Position numbers and translations under genes: made by a program. From Calothrix sp. NIES-2100 (GTDB lineage: Bacteria; Cyanobacteriota; Cyanobacteriia; Cyanobacteriales; Nostocaceae), in the NCBI RefSeq assembly GCF_002368195.1, contig NZ_AP018178.1, positions 3,616,791 through 3,680,790 of the forward strand: 64,000 nt of DNA. The letters run 5' to 3'. Position 1 is the first letter of the stretch, and every line of letters starts with the position of its first letter. This document shows positions 52,601 to 61,614 of this stretch, piece after piece. The notes under the pieces were generated by a model. It made no database searches. It had not been told where the DNA came from and saw only the letters and a program-made list of their open reading frames with translations.

Positions 52601-55041
52601 GTGAGGGAGTTGTGTTTGATAAAACCAAACAACATTTTCAACCCAGTAGCATTGACCAAGCTAGTCGAGATGATTTAGCGAAGGGGTTAGAAGTAGCAAT
52701 TACTTTTGCTTATGCGGTAGATGACACCTACGATACAATGACTGTAACCATTTATCCTCTGCCGAGACCTAATTTATCAATTACTGAAAATCAAAACTTC
52801 TGTTACAATGCAGATGCTGTAGAGATTACCCTAGCTGAGGGAACACCTGAGAATGTCGAATTAATCCAGGTGTCGGTCAATGGTACACAGACGAAGACTT
52901 TAACTCCAAGTCTTTATGCAGCTGTGGACAAGCAGCAGGTGAAAATTGAAGCACTGATTCGCAGTAAGCAAACTCAATGCGAAAATACTCTTACCCGCAC
53001 TGTAATAATTAATCCTCGTCCTGTGGCTGAGTTATCAATCACTGAAGGTGAAACTTTCTGTCACAATGCAACACCACAAGAAATTACCCTAGCTGCGGGA
53101 ACACCAAAGACGTTGGAGTTAATTGAGGTAACAATCAACGACACAATCACAAATACTCTTAATCCCAGCCTTTATGCAACTGCGGGTGAACCGCAAACCT
53201 TAATCATTACAGCACAGATTTGCGATCGCACAACCAAATGCCAAAATACCCTCACCCGTACCGTCATCATTAACCCCTTACCCTCAGCCAATCTATCAAT
53301 TAGCGATGGAAAAAACTTCTGTTGCAATGCAAACTCCGTAGAAATAACACTGGCTGATGGGACACCAAAGACGGTGGAGTTAATTGAGGTAACAATCAAC
53401 GACACAATCACAAATACTCTCAATCCCAGTCTTTATGCAACTGCGGGTGAACCGCAAACTGTAATCATTACAGCACAGATTCGCGATCGCCAAACTCAGT
53501 GCCAAAATACCCTTACCCGTACCGTCATCATTAACCCCTTACCCTCAGCCAATCTATCAATTAGCGACGGACAAAACTTCTGTTGCAATGCAAACTCCGT
53601 AGAAATAATACTGGCTGATGGGACACCAAAGACGCTGGAGTTAATTGAGGTAACAATCAACGACACAATCACAAATACTCTCAATCCCAGTCTTTATGCA
53701 ACTGCGGGTGAACCGCAAACTGTAATCATTACAGCACAGATTCGCGATCGCCAAACTCAGTGCCAAAATACCCTGACATCGGCGGTAACAATTAACCCCT
53801 TACCCTCAGCCAATCTATCAATTAGCGATGGACAAAACTTCTGTTGCAATGCAAACCCCGTAGAAATAACACTGGCTAATGAGACACCAAAGACGCTGGA
53901 GTTAATTGAGGTAACAATCAACGACACAATCACAAATACTCTCAATCCCAGTCTTTATGCAACTGCGGGTGAACCGCAAACTGTAATCATTACAGCACAG
54001 ATTCGCGATCGCCAAACTCAATGCCAAAATACCCTCACCCGTACCGTCATCATTAACCCCTTACCCTCAGCCAATTTATCAATTAGCGATGGACAAAACT
54101 TCTGTTGCAATGCAAACCCCGTAGAAATAACACTGGCTGATGAGACACCAAAGACGCTTGAGTTAATTGAGGTAACAATCAACGACACAATCACAAATAC
54201 TCTCAATCCCAGCCTTTATGCAACTGCGGGTGAACCGCAAACCTTAATCATTACAGCACTGATTCGTGATCGCCAAACTCAGTGCGAAAATACCCTTACC
54301 CGCACGGTGACAATCAATCCTCTACCTGTGGCTGACTTTCAGATAGAGATTGCCAACATCAATGCGCAAGGTTTCTCTGTTCGTGTCTTTAATATTCAAC
54401 CAACAGAGACATCTTTTAATTTTGTCTGGGAATACCCTGATGGTATCAGCAATCCCAGCAATCCCGGTAATAGTGAATTCATCATCAGCTACAGCTATGA
54501 TTTCAACAAGTGGGTAGCTAGTGATGAGAAATCTATTACTTTGCAGGTGAACACACCGCCTACCCTCGGTGGTTGTAGTAGTCAGCCAGTCACCAAACAT
54601 ATTGCCATTCCCTTTGGTGCGGTGAGGTTGAGTTTGTTAAATATGAACAATAATCAAGAGATTGTATTGTCAGGCGATCGCACTTTCAAAATCTCCGACT
54701 TTAATGCTGACTATCAATATGCGATCGCCGCTCTGACTGTCCCAGCAACGGTAGATAGTGTAGTATTTACTTATACTGCACCTAATGATAACCCGAAGGT
54801 TAGCCGACTAGTTAATGCACCTTACCGCCTACCCGATGGCTGGTACCTGAGTGTAGGTAAGCATACAATCCAGGCACAAGCTTTTAGGCAAAATAACGGT
54901 GATATGCCAGGGTTAGCTGCAACTGTAAATATTTGGATTACTGACAGCGAACCCAAAGCCCCCACCATCAAGCCATCCACACCCAAGTCGGCTAAACTCC
55001 TCAACCGTCTGCATGTATTATTTTCCGATGAATGGGGATAA
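49606..55041 (+). CDS. Large fibre-like/adhesin protein with six Ig-like repeats
   Basis: An 1811-residue protein that overlaps the Pvc12-like gene. AGGA eight bases before the ATG at 49606 supports this start; a second ATG is at 49618. The N-terminus (IFTPNQVLTKDDLNNLVSYL, LNRLTRTHLIGMGIVCGLE, ISSGYGITSDGF) is shared with proteins encoded next to Pvc12 in other eCIS loci and probably attaches to the baseplate. A long helical and mixed middle follows (to ~1050). Then come six ~87-residue beta-sandwich-like repeats (52771-54333), each with conserved Cys in NFCCNAN and TQCQNT, and two more beta domains. The repeats resemble PKD/Ig-type stalk modules, so it is probably a fibre or receptor-binding protein. 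Confidence 0.75.
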   Translation: MIKAMDTINPTGYPIFTPNQVLTKDDLNNLVSYLDGLNRLTRTHLIGMGIVCGLEVQTLDNKAGISISSGYGITSDGFCIQYPAISNQENAETNKIFTHYQDEVKLAKNLFIPSESSQDYYNVRELIPAEKANSQPKKIIPLTALSDYEWQQQVLIILYDWKDEARQQYNQINYDDGGKERNFELRFLLLPKSENLTTPKNNLSAERLLRQGYEREKLPQSWQKFAIQEVLELRNHFFQEFAPQVQRFGYVKYNTYESVDLTKINDYKTFRENYYLICENAIAAIDKAFPKLFWLFSPFFTAFQPKSGNDFSQLKENLEYLFKGIKLENLLDHIKVKEINKEIQTLKSEQLQSTYTLQYFYDYLSLLVAAYYELAEATFDLMDDCTPDTQRFPRFLMLGLVPSPGQATEVYAAPYAYRSHFTQPPIYNSNQVRVKQVRYLYERLLKLCAKDSFYLLPFYNTPIKITPSKDQSAPLSEQAIPYYLHYPNLYQYWNYDAYRKGRSDRHPAYFYPKNDPKENSHVFNDLTYRLDAYNFYRIEGHIGKANGDALKYIQEYRQRYNLAFDVITLKLGSQASLQDLNISGQFDDLEADFSRINDTFQKIWSKYATPKNVFLQTLKQVFFDQPGLTAITSSQLFNPILEIARKPEAYEFVKGDTDKQFRLFVRSETAEIARYVTQTSSTDESLDNFEDLIINFSGLSNDDAINKEKQRIAKEMATCLSLGKITYGLVKDSSSSPVHYHLKLSTEYEVNLPPPAPKTGSPSRKYSIVLLSLNHFAVSVERDNPPIIKQSEFQDFETLYSLLRDVPDTFNTDSYHMGNSNAAEELNYFDIKGLINAYQQRLERLMKLHLFDKFAQQHPGIEHLGGVPKGGTFILVYVDGEDADNLQKIDQDPDGYKEATKRTETIKTDAFLPPSSPNELPAPELISSLEKLLPELQKRKDIVVADFCLPYRCGSDAPAVSYVVARSRPLILLEKTVFCEGDRKMYQFTLEPEGGTVKGEGVVFDKTKQHFQPSSIDQASRDDLAKGLEVAITFAYAVDDTYDTMTVTIYPLPRPNLSITENQNFCYNADAVEITLAEGTPENVELIQVSVNGTQTKTLTPSLYAAVDKQQVKIEALIRSKQTQCENTLTRTVIINPRPVAELSITEGETFCHNATPQEITLAAGTPKTLELIEVTINDTITNTLNPSLYATAGEPQTLIITAQICDRTTKCQNTLTRTVIINPLPSANLSISDGKNFCCNANSVEITLADGTPKTVELIEVTINDTITNTLNPSLYATAGEPQTVIITAQIRDRQTQCQNTLTRTVIINPLPSANLSISDGQNFCCNANSVEIILADGTPKTLELIEVTINDTITNTLNPSLYATAGEPQTVIITAQIRDRQTQCQNTLTSAVTINPLPSANLSISDGQNFCCNANPVEITLANETPKTLELIEVTINDTITNTLNPSLYATAGEPQTVIITAQIRDRQTQCQNTLTRTVIINPLPSANLSISDGQNFCCNANPVEITLADETPKTLELIEVTINDTITNTLNPSLYATAGEPQTLIITALIRDRQTQCENTLTRTVTINPLPVADFQIEIANINAQGFSVRVFNIQPTETSFNFVWEYPDGISNPSNPGNSEFIISYSYDFNKWVASDEKSITLQVNTPPTLGGCSSQPVTKHIAIPFGAVRLSLLNMNNNQEIVLSGDRTFKISDFNADYQYAIAALTVPATVDSVVFTYTAPNDNPKVSRLVNAPYRLPDGWYLSVGKHTIQAQAFRQNNGDMPGLAATVNIWITDSEPKAPTIKPSTPKSAKLLNRLHVLFSDEWG
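52771..54333 (+). repeat. 261-bp coding tandem repeats (six copies, last four nearly identical)
   Basis: Repeat starts fall at 52771, 53029, 53290, 53551, 53812 and 54073, that is one 258-bp and then 261-bp steps. The first two copies are diverged in sequence; the last four differ at only a few bases each. The phase is exact (87 codons), so copy-number changes keep the frame. This is the pattern of recent unequal recombination in a surface-protein gene. Confidence 0.9.
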
Positions 55042-55529
55042 GAGGGCAGAGGGGGCAGAGGAAGCAGAGGAAGCAGAGGGGGCAATAGAGTCGTTGAATA
55101 ATAATCCTGCTTCTCCATCTCTCTGTTGTCCTCCTTGTCTCCCTTGTCCCCCTTGTCCCCCTTGTCTCCCTTTCATCATCTTGACTCTTTACCGCTTGTA
55201 AAAATCTGAACAAAACTACCCAAAGGTAGGCAAAGCTAGACATTTACATTTGTAATTCTAGTCCAAAGTCCTAAAATTACAGGGATAAACGGCAATCCCT
55301 CTATCCCATCCATAAAGTTTGGGATTACATGCACGAATTGTTACAGACTGTTGAATCAACGTTGTTAGGCGTTGTCTTGTCCAAAAAAATAGGTAAAGTA
55401 CTGCTTACCATCCGATTTAACGGCGGCTTTACCTGATTTCATCATATCATAGCTGGCAAACACTACCCATTTTTGGGTAGTAATGAGCAGGTTTGTCCAG
55501 AATTTAACTTACAGTTTCAAACCTCTACC
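55042..55529. repeat. Spacer with purine-rich and CTCCTTGTC-type short repeats
   Basis: After the fibre gene come GGGGGCAGAGGAAGCAGA-type repeats (55045-55085) and five (C/T)CCTTGTC nonamers (55128-55165). No gene is seen up to the tape-measure start; an inverted CAAACTTT-type or promoter signal could not be identified. The tape-measure gene may thus have its own promoter here. Confidence 0.5.
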
Positions 55530-58500
55530 ATGAACACACAACGCCACATCATTGGAAGGACTGTATTAGAACTCGACACCGGGCGATTAGCTGATGTTTG
55601 GAGTTTACAGTCAGACATGAGCTGCTTGCTTCAGCAGCAGGGTGTGCGGGAAATGGCGCGGCTGTTTGACGAATTGGTGGGGGATGAGGAAGTAGTGCGG
55701 CTGGATCGGGTGGTGGTGGATATCGGGGCGATTGATAGCCAATTTTTAGCTGATGAATTTATACACAGTTTGCTAGCTGCTTTACGGGAGACTTTAGGCG
55801 ATCGCCTGACAGACCGATTGCTAGGTGAAGCGCCAGCCCAAACCATTACCAAAAGCCGCAAAGCTGCTGATTGGGAGGTGTTGCTTTACTTTCTGTGCTA
55901 TGGTCGTTTACCTTGGTGGTGTCCCTATGAACACTGGCAGGAATGGTTGCCTCGGTGGTCGGCTGCTATGCAAAATAATACTACATGGCAAGCTTCATTG
56001 CGGCAATTACTGAAAAATAATTCAGTAGTGGGGCAACGCCTAATTGAGCAATTGCCAGAGAATTTCCGCCATGAGTTGATATTGCAGTTACAGCCGACTT
56101 GGTTAAATTGGCACGCTCTGCTAGGGCAAGCTAGGCAACTCATGCAGGGTTTAGGATTGGCTGGCGATGGGATGCGCTACCTAGAACGGCAAGCTTGGCT
56201 ACTGCTATTCGCGGAAATTGGTGCAGATAACGCTCCCAACAAACCTTTACCTGTGGCTAGATGGATGGGTAATTGGTTAACCCAACTTGTGGATATTTGG
56301 GAAAGGACTGCTGCACCTGGAATTGTGCAAAATCAGCCCGCGAATGCAGACGAAATTCCATCCACTCAAGATAATTCCCAGTCCCCAGTCCCCAATCCCG
56401 GTGGGCTGAGCGCAGTCGAAGCCCAGTCCCTATTAGATGCGATTCTTGCAGTAGTTGCTAGGGAAGAACAAAAGCTTTGGCTAGAGGTGCTTGACCAGGT
56501 GCTAACTACTACATCAGTAAATCTTCGTGCAACTGACACCCCTGGAGCAGAACAAGAGCAGTCACCGCAGCAGGGAGCGGAAATTGTCAGTCAGCAGAGG
56601 TTGCCTGAAGCAGCCACAGAAAGCTTTGGAGCAGATTGGGAAGTATTACTGTATTTTTTACAATCTGGTCGCCTACCTGTGGAGGAAATCTCTGAAGAAT
56701 GGCTTCCACGGTGGTCAACAGTGATACAAAATGAAACCGCTTGGCAACTTCCTATGCGGCAATTACTAGCAACCAACCCAACAGCGCGGCGGCGACTGGT
56801 GGCGCAGTTTCCGTCAAGCTGGCGGCATCAGCTGCTATTGCAGTTACAGCCTGCTTGGACAAATTGGTACAACTTGCTGGCACAGGCGAGAATGTTAATG
56901 CAGTCCTTGAGCCTGAGTAATGATTGCTTCTTGGAATTGGAAAATCTGGCTTGGGAACTGATGCTTACAGAAATCAGTGCTGATGGTACAACACTCACTC
57001 CTTTACCTGGGGCAACTTGGACTCGTAACTGGCTAGCCCAGGTTGTGCAAAACTGGCGCTGGGGTGAAAGCTGGCTGAGCGAAGTCGTTGGCGTAGCCTC
57101 TCGCAGAGAAGCCAGCGATAGGGAGCAGCGCCTCGACTCCGCTCGGCGACCGGGGGCTGGGGAGGAGCGCCTCGACTTCGCTCGGCGTGCGGGGGCTGGG
57201 GGGGAAAGTGATGAGTTGGCTGCTGATGTCAATCTCAATCAAATTGCTTGGGAACGATTACGCACTAGTATTGATGCTGTATCTCGCAGCCAAAGAGCTT
57301 TGTGGTTAAATGCTTACAACCAAGTGCTAAATGTGACCACTAAAGGGCAACAAGTGGGTATGCCTCAACTTCCCCTCACCCCCCCAGAAACAGATTGGCA
57401 AGTGTTGCTGTACTTTTTAGAATCGGGCAGATTACCCGACGAGCAAGCATCAACAACTTGGCAAACTTGGTTACAACGCTGGGAAACCCTTATCACAACT
57501 GAAACCGCTTGGCAATTACCACTGCGGCAATTACTGAAAAACAATGTAGCAGCAAGGCAAAGATTTATTACTCAATTCCCCGAAGCCTTGCGCCATCAAT
57601 TAGTATTGCAATTACAACCTGCTTGGACAAATTGGTATACCTTACTAGGGCAAGCTAAACAAATAATGCAGTCTTTGAGCCTGAGTAATAGCAGCTGCCA
57701 GGAATTAGAAAACCAGGCTTGGGAATTACTCCTCACGCAAATTAGCTCAGATAACACATCGCTAACTCCCTTACCAGCTGCAACTTGGACAAGTAACTGG
57801 CTCACCCAACTGGTGCAAAACTGGCGTTGGGACGAAAGCTGGCTGAGCGAAGTCGAAGCCAGCGATAGGGAGCAGCGCCTCGACTCCGCTCGGCGTCCGG
57901 GAGCAGGGGAGCAGCGCCTCGACTCCGCTCGGCAACCGGGAGCAGGGGAGCAGCGCCTCGACTCCGCTCGGCAACCGGGAGCAGGGGAGCAGCGCCTCGA
58001 CTCCGCTCGGCGTCCGGGAGCAGGGGAGCAGCACCTCGACTCCGCTCGGTGTCCGGGAGCAGGGGAGCAGCGCCTCGACTCCGCTCGGCAACCGGGAGCT
58101 GGGGAGGAGGAAATAGCGAAACGGAACCCGCGCCAACACCTGCGTCAGCTTATCACCACGTTACCAATTACCGAAACAACTCTTTGGCTCAATGCTCTAG
58201 AGCTTGTAGTAACTGCGACATCACCAGATGAGGGCAAAACCTCCACTTTGCTATCTATTTCCCCAGACACAAAGACGACTACACCCACAGAAGAACCAAC
58301 CCCACAACAGCAGCCATCGGCAAAACTGGTAGAAGGCGGTACTCCAGAATTTACCAATCCCTTGAGCATACCCCCCAGAAGGGCTAGAGGTTCAACTTTA
58401 TCGACAGAAGAAGAAACGGCGGGGCTGTATGTCAACATAGCCGGAATTGTGCTGTTGCATCCGTTTTTAACTTTCTATCTGGATGCTGTGGGGCTATTAG

Positions 58501-58919
58501 ATGGGGAATCATTCCGGGATGAATTGGCACAGCAAACAGCAATTTACCTGTTGTATTATTTAGCAACCAAGCAAACCGATGCCCCAGAATACGAACTAGT
58601 CTTACCCAAACTGCTTTGTGGCTGGCCATTAAATGAGCCTGTTTCCCGTGGCTTAGATTTACCGACAACCGCCCTCACTGAAGGGGAAAACCTGTTACAA
58701 ACTGTGATTAATTACTGGGAAGTTCTCAAAAGCACCAGCAGGGATGGACTGCGAGAGGGATTTTTGCAGCGTGCAGGGAAGCTTACCCACGGTGATGGTA
58801 ACTGGAAGCTTCAGGTTGAGCAACAGGCGATCGATATTTTGCTGAGTCGCTTACCTTGGGGACTGAGTATGGTGAAGTTGCCGTGGATGGAGGAGATTTT
58901 GATTGTGGAATGGCACTAG
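55530..58919 (+). CDS. CIS tape-measure protein (Pvc14/Afp14-like) with three tandem modules
   Basis: From the ATG at 55530 (MNTQRHIIGRTVLELDTG) the protein has 1129 residues; the frame is open from 55473. The N-terminal region (LDTGRLADVWSLQSDMSCLL, EEVVRLDRVVVDIG) is the conserved start of the CIS tape-measure family, which sets particle length. Three ~254-residue modules follow, each opening with DWxVLLYFLxxGRLP (55869, 56634, 57393) and containing LLLQLQPAWTNWYxLLxQAR-type helices. The linkers after the second and third modules are built from DNA repeats coding EQRLDSARRPGAG. The C-terminus (AGIVLLHPFLTFYLDAVGLL and the end LPWMEEILIVEWH) is again conserved. It follows the fibre gene and precedes the cargo gene. 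Confidence 0.82.
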   Translation: MNTQRHIIGRTVLELDTGRLADVWSLQSDMSCLLQQQGVREMARLFDELVGDEEVVRLDRVVVDIGAIDSQFLADEFIHSLLAALRETLGDRLTDRLLGEAPAQTITKSRKAADWEVLLYFLCYGRLPWWCPYEHWQEWLPRWSAAMQNNTTWQASLRQLLKNNSVVGQRLIEQLPENFRHELILQLQPTWLNWHALLGQARQLMQGLGLAGDGMRYLERQAWLLLFAEIGADNAPNKPLPVARWMGNWLTQLVDIWERTAAPGIVQNQPANADEIPSTQDNSQSPVPNPGGLSAVEAQSLLDAILAVVAREEQKLWLEVLDQVLTTTSVNLRATDTPGAEQEQSPQQGAEIVSQQRLPEAATESFGADWEVLLYFLQSGRLPVEEISEEWLPRWSTVIQNETAWQLPMRQLLATNPTARRRLVAQFPSSWRHQLLLQLQPAWTNWYNLLAQARMLMQSLSLSNDCFLELENLAWELMLTEISADGTTLTPLPGATWTRNWLAQVVQNWRWGESWLSEVVGVASRREASDREQRLDSARRPGAGEERLDFARRAGAGGESDELAADVNLNQIAWERLRTSIDAVSRSQRALWLNAYNQVLNVTTKGQQVGMPQLPLTPPETDWQVLLYFLESGRLPDEQASTTWQTWLQRWETLITTETAWQLPLRQLLKNNVAARQRFITQFPEALRHQLVLQLQPAWTNWYTLLGQAKQIMQSLSLSNSSCQELENQAWELLLTQISSDNTSLTPLPAATWTSNWLTQLVQNWRWDESWLSEVEASDREQRLDSARRPGAGEQRLDSARQPGAGEQRLDSARQPGAGEQRLDSARRPGAGEQHLDSARCPGAGEQRLDSARQPGAGEEEIAKRNPRQHLRQLITTLPITETTLWLNALELVVTATSPDEGKTSTLLSISPDTKTTTPTEEPTPQQQPSAKLVEGGTPEFTNPLSIPPRRARGSTLSTEEETAGLYVNIAGIVLLHPFLTFYLDAVGLLDGESFRDELAQQTAIYLLYYLATKQTDAPEYELVLPKLLCGWPLNEPVSRGLDLPTTALTEGENLLQTVINYWEVLKSTSRDGLREGFLQRAGKLTHGDGNWKLQVEQQAIDILLSRLPWGLSMVKLPWMEEILIVEWH
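57071..57202 (+). repeat. Dispersed GAAGTCGAGGCGCTG-type repeat inserted in the tape-measure gene (linker 2)
   Basis: The linker after module 2 is made of GGCTGAGCGAAGTCG, GTAGCCTCTCGCAGAGAAGCC and two 39-bp units (GAGCAGCGCCTCGACTCCGC...). These are dispersed-repeat sequences normally found between Nostoc genes. They are in frame and code REQRLDSARRPGAG-type peptide. A smaller piece (GGTGGGCTGAGCGCAGTCGA) occurs in linker 1 at 56400-56420. Confidence 0.75.
57870..58103 (+). repeat. 39-bp tandem array, six in-frame copies, in the tape-measure gene (linker 3)
   Basis: Six exact-length units start at 57870, 57909, 57948, 57987, 58026 and 58065. Each is 39 bp (GAGCAGCGCCTCGACTCCGC then TCGGCGTCCGGGAGCAGGG) and codes the 13-mer EQRLDSARRPGAG with R/Q/C variation. 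The same unit occurs twice in linker 2. GC content is much higher than in the neighbouring modules. Confidence 0.92.
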
Positions 58920-58954
58920 GAACTCAAGATTACTTTTATATTTAGGGGAAATTT

Positions 58955-61609
58955 ATGAAAACCAACGAGAACCAAAAAAGCACGAGTCATCAGCCAGTGA
59001 CGCAAAAGCCTTTTTTTGGAGCTGCGCCAGAGCAAGCATTCTTTACAGCAGAAAGGACACCATCTACACCTTTTTTCCAAAAGTCGTCAACCATTCAAGC
59101 TAAATCTACAACCGATGAAAACGAGGAACTAAATCAGTCAGCAGTGCAACGAATGTCGGCTTTTGAAAGCGAAGTTAAGGATAATGGGGCAGTACAGAGA
59201 AAGTTTGTTAACTCATCACCAATACAGGCAAAATTGGCTATCGGTGAGCCAGGGGACAAGTACGAGAAGAAACCAGATCGGGTAGCTTCCCAGATGGTAG
59301 GACAAAGCCAAGACGTATATGAGCAACGCCCCAACCAAACAGGTCTGCCCGACAACCTCAAATCCGGCATCGAATCGCTTTCTGGCATCTCCCTTAACAA
59401 CGTCAAAGTCCATTACAACTCATCCCAGCCCGCGCAACTGAGCGCCCTCGCCTACGCCCAGGGGACTGACATTCACCTCGCGCCTGGGCAGGAAAAACAT
59501 CTACCACATGAAGCCTGGCACGTCGTCCAGCAGGCGCGGGGTAGGGTGCAGCCAACTCATCAATTGCGTGGGGTGGACATCAATGACGATGAGGGTTTAG
59601 AACGCGAAGCCGAGCAGATGGGTAGCTTGGCTCTTGCTTCTCCTGCGGCGGCGTTCGGTAAGGCCCCTATTCAAACTATGCCCTTCAATTCACCCCCTTT
59701 GCAACGGAGTAACTTTGCTCGCTCGATTGTTCAACGGGTGGGAGGAGTGAAGTCTGGGTACGACCCCGATACCATTGTAAAGGAATCCTTTAAAACAGCC
59801 GTGAAGGAATTATTCGATCTCGCGAGGAAGGTGAATAAAATCAGGAAAAAAATTGCCACGCTAAAAAATAAGGACCAACTGGATCGCCTTGGTCAAGGTC
59901 AAAAAGGATCACAGGTCAAGGGTGCTTATGCCAGCTCCCTCATCGCCATTAACCTTGATCCTAAGTGGCTGAACACTATGTTAACGGAGCCTAATGAAAT
60001 TCAGAGAATTTTGGATGATGCAGTAGCTATTAAGATCATTGCTTTAAGAGAGGCTGAGTTAATTAGACAAAAGATTACAGAGCTAAAGACAAAGGTTTCG
60101 GTCAAGTTGGATTCGGAAGAAATTCTTGATCAGACTTGGAAGGTTGAAGATGGTGGACCTCAGCCAACTGCCAAAATTCTTACAGGTGTCGACGCTCTGT
60201 ATGTGATCAAAATACCAAAAGACGAGTCAAAGGGAGTCTTTCGAGATGTCTATAGAAAGCTAGGAAAGTCAGACGGGGAACATCTAGAATTGGTCGATCA
60301 TAACGAATATGTCATGGATGATTTTAGAAAACCGACGCGTCGGTACGCCTATATGGAGAAGGGATACTACCAATGGATGAGCTTCAAAGAAAAAGGATTT
60401 TTGACAGGCAAAACCCAGAATTTAATTGGTGCCACAACGGACGTTGCGAGCGATACCATTGATCCGACGAATTTTCGCAACCAAAAACTCACGCAAGAAG
60501 AGCGCGCGCTTTATCTCCAGATCGAGTTTTCCTTCGGTGATACTCCAGAAAATCGCAAAATTGCTTTAGCGTATATGCATCAGTGGAAAGGGAGCGGACC
60601 GGGTCAGAGAGGCTTGAGTTTGGCTTCCACTGATAAGGAAAATGCCGTTTTTGGCAATGCTGGCGAACCGTTCAAGACAGCTGACGGGGCAAAATTTAAG
60701 GTTGATTTAGCCAAGATAAACCCTGCTGACAACATATTGATCAATCATTATAGTATTGATAGCCAAACCCGCTCAAAGCTGGAAGGAGATGGCAAGGATT
60801 CTAATCGCCTACTCGCCAGGAAATACGAATACGAGCGTAGCGTCATCAAGAATCGTGAGATTTATATTCGCAACCTGAAGCCGGAAGCCGTGGTAAGCAT
60901 CACACCTCACGCGACCGGTGTAGACATTGATCGCGATTCGGCCATTTTCAATGCTCAAAAGAAAGCAGCGATCGACAGTTCGCAAGCAGCCAAGAGCGCC
61001 AAGGCTGTGGAAGACAGGAAAGCGATGCTGCAGCAGGATTTGGCACAGGCTCATCAGAAAAAAAGCGCGGCGCAAAGGGCAATGCAAACAGCCAACGATA
61101 ACTTGCGTGTCGCCAATATCAATCTCTCGCTATGCAATCCCCGGTATTTGAAGAAGTCTTGGCGCGAAGACTTAAAGGTTAGGATGACTGATTATAACTA
61201 CTGGCAATACGTTGTCGAGTATTGGTCCAGAGCCATGACACAGCAGATGGATTTGATCAAACAGGCTGACGTGGCCATTGCCGCCTTGCCTGCCCAAATT
61301 TTGGAATGCGATCCCCAGATAGTTCATTTTAAATCGCTAATAAAGGCCAAACCCGATGGCTCGAATGCCCACGCTACTAAGGGCTGGGCAACGGGCGAAT
61401 TATACATGCAAGGATATGAAGCAGGACTGAAGTCGGTACAAGGGAAGAAGATGACCAAAGATCAAGCGATCCGAGAGATATTTAATCTGGCCTACAAAGA
61501 CGGCGCGAAGAAAGCTTCGGCAGAAAAGGAAGGCAGGCAGTATCCCGAATACAAGTATGAAGCCTATTGGGTTGGCTATGGAAATGCACTGAAAACGGCT
61601 GTGGTATAA
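58955..61609 (+). CDS. DUF4157 CIS cargo/effector with ADP-ribosyltransferase-like region
   Basis: An 884-residue protein right after the tape measure. The N-terminal ~130 residues are disordered with IQAK and VQR(M/K) motifs, typical of cyanobacterial DUF4157 proteins. DUF4157 (about 131-222) has LPDNLKSGIESLSGISLNNV, VHYNS and the zincin-like HEAWHVVQQ (185-193). DUF4157 marks eCIS-linked cargo. Residues ~460-650 read like a diverged ADP-ribosyltransferase fold: RYAYM with a following aromatic stretch, GLSLASTDKENAVF (STS-like), KFKVDLAKI and NREIYIRNLKPEAV with a candidate catalytic Glu635. Helical regions flank it (660-780), and a Tyr/Gly-rich tail (about 800-884) closes the protein. Toxin activity is inferred. 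Confidence 0.8.
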   Translation: MKTNENQKSTSHQPVTQKPFFGAAPEQAFFTAERTPSTPFFQKSSTIQAKSTTDENEELNQSAVQRMSAFESEVKDNGAVQRKFVNSSPIQAKLAIGEPGDKYEKKPDRVASQMVGQSQDVYEQRPNQTGLPDNLKSGIESLSGISLNNVKVHYNSSQPAQLSALAYAQGTDIHLAPGQEKHLPHEAWHVVQQARGRVQPTHQLRGVDINDDEGLEREAEQMGSLALASPAAAFGKAPIQTMPFNSPPLQRSNFARSIVQRVGGVKSGYDPDTIVKESFKTAVKELFDLARKVNKIRKKIATLKNKDQLDRLGQGQKGSQVKGAYASSLIAINLDPKWLNTMLTEPNEIQRILDDAVAIKIIALREAELIRQKITELKTKVSVKLDSEEILDQTWKVEDGGPQPTAKILTGVDALYVIKIPKDESKGVFRDVYRKLGKSDGEHLELVDHNEYVMDDFRKPTRRYAYMEKGYYQWMSFKEKGFLTGKTQNLIGATTDVASDTIDPTNFRNQKLTQEERALYLQIEFSFGDTPENRKIALAYMHQWKGSGPGQRGLSLASTDKENAVFGNAGEPFKTADGAKFKVDLAKINPADNILINHYSIDSQTRSKLEGDGKDSNRLLARKYEYERSVIKNREIYIRNLKPEAVVSITPHATGVDIDRDSAIFNAQKKAAIDSSQAAKSAKAVEDRKAMLQQDLAQAHQKKSAAQRAMQTANDNLRVANINLSLCNPRYLKKSWREDLKVRMTDYNYWQYVVEYWSRAMTQQMDLIKQADVAIAALPAQILECDPQIVHFKSLIKAKPDGSNAHATKGWATGELYMQGYEAGLKSVQGKKMTKDQAIREIFNLAYKDGAKKASAEKEGRQYPEYKYEAYWVGYGNALKTAVV

Positions 61610-61614
61610 GAAAG

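Noticed and set aside
53172..54206. Repeated minus-strand frames of 62-83 codons
   Set aside because: They are shadows of the four nearly identical Ig-like repeats on the plus strand, as shown by their exact 261-bp spacing.
57771..58139. 122-codon minus-strand frame with SGVEALLPCSR repeats
   Set aside because: It is the reverse reading of the 39-bp array in the tape-measure gene, which has the supported plus-strand frame.
32507..58919. Tailed prophage or type VI secretion system
   Set aside because: There are no capsid, portal, terminase, integrase or lysis genes and no TssJ/L/M or ClpV. The DUF4255, DUF5908, AAA+ ATPase and DUF4157 genes identify an eCIS-type system.
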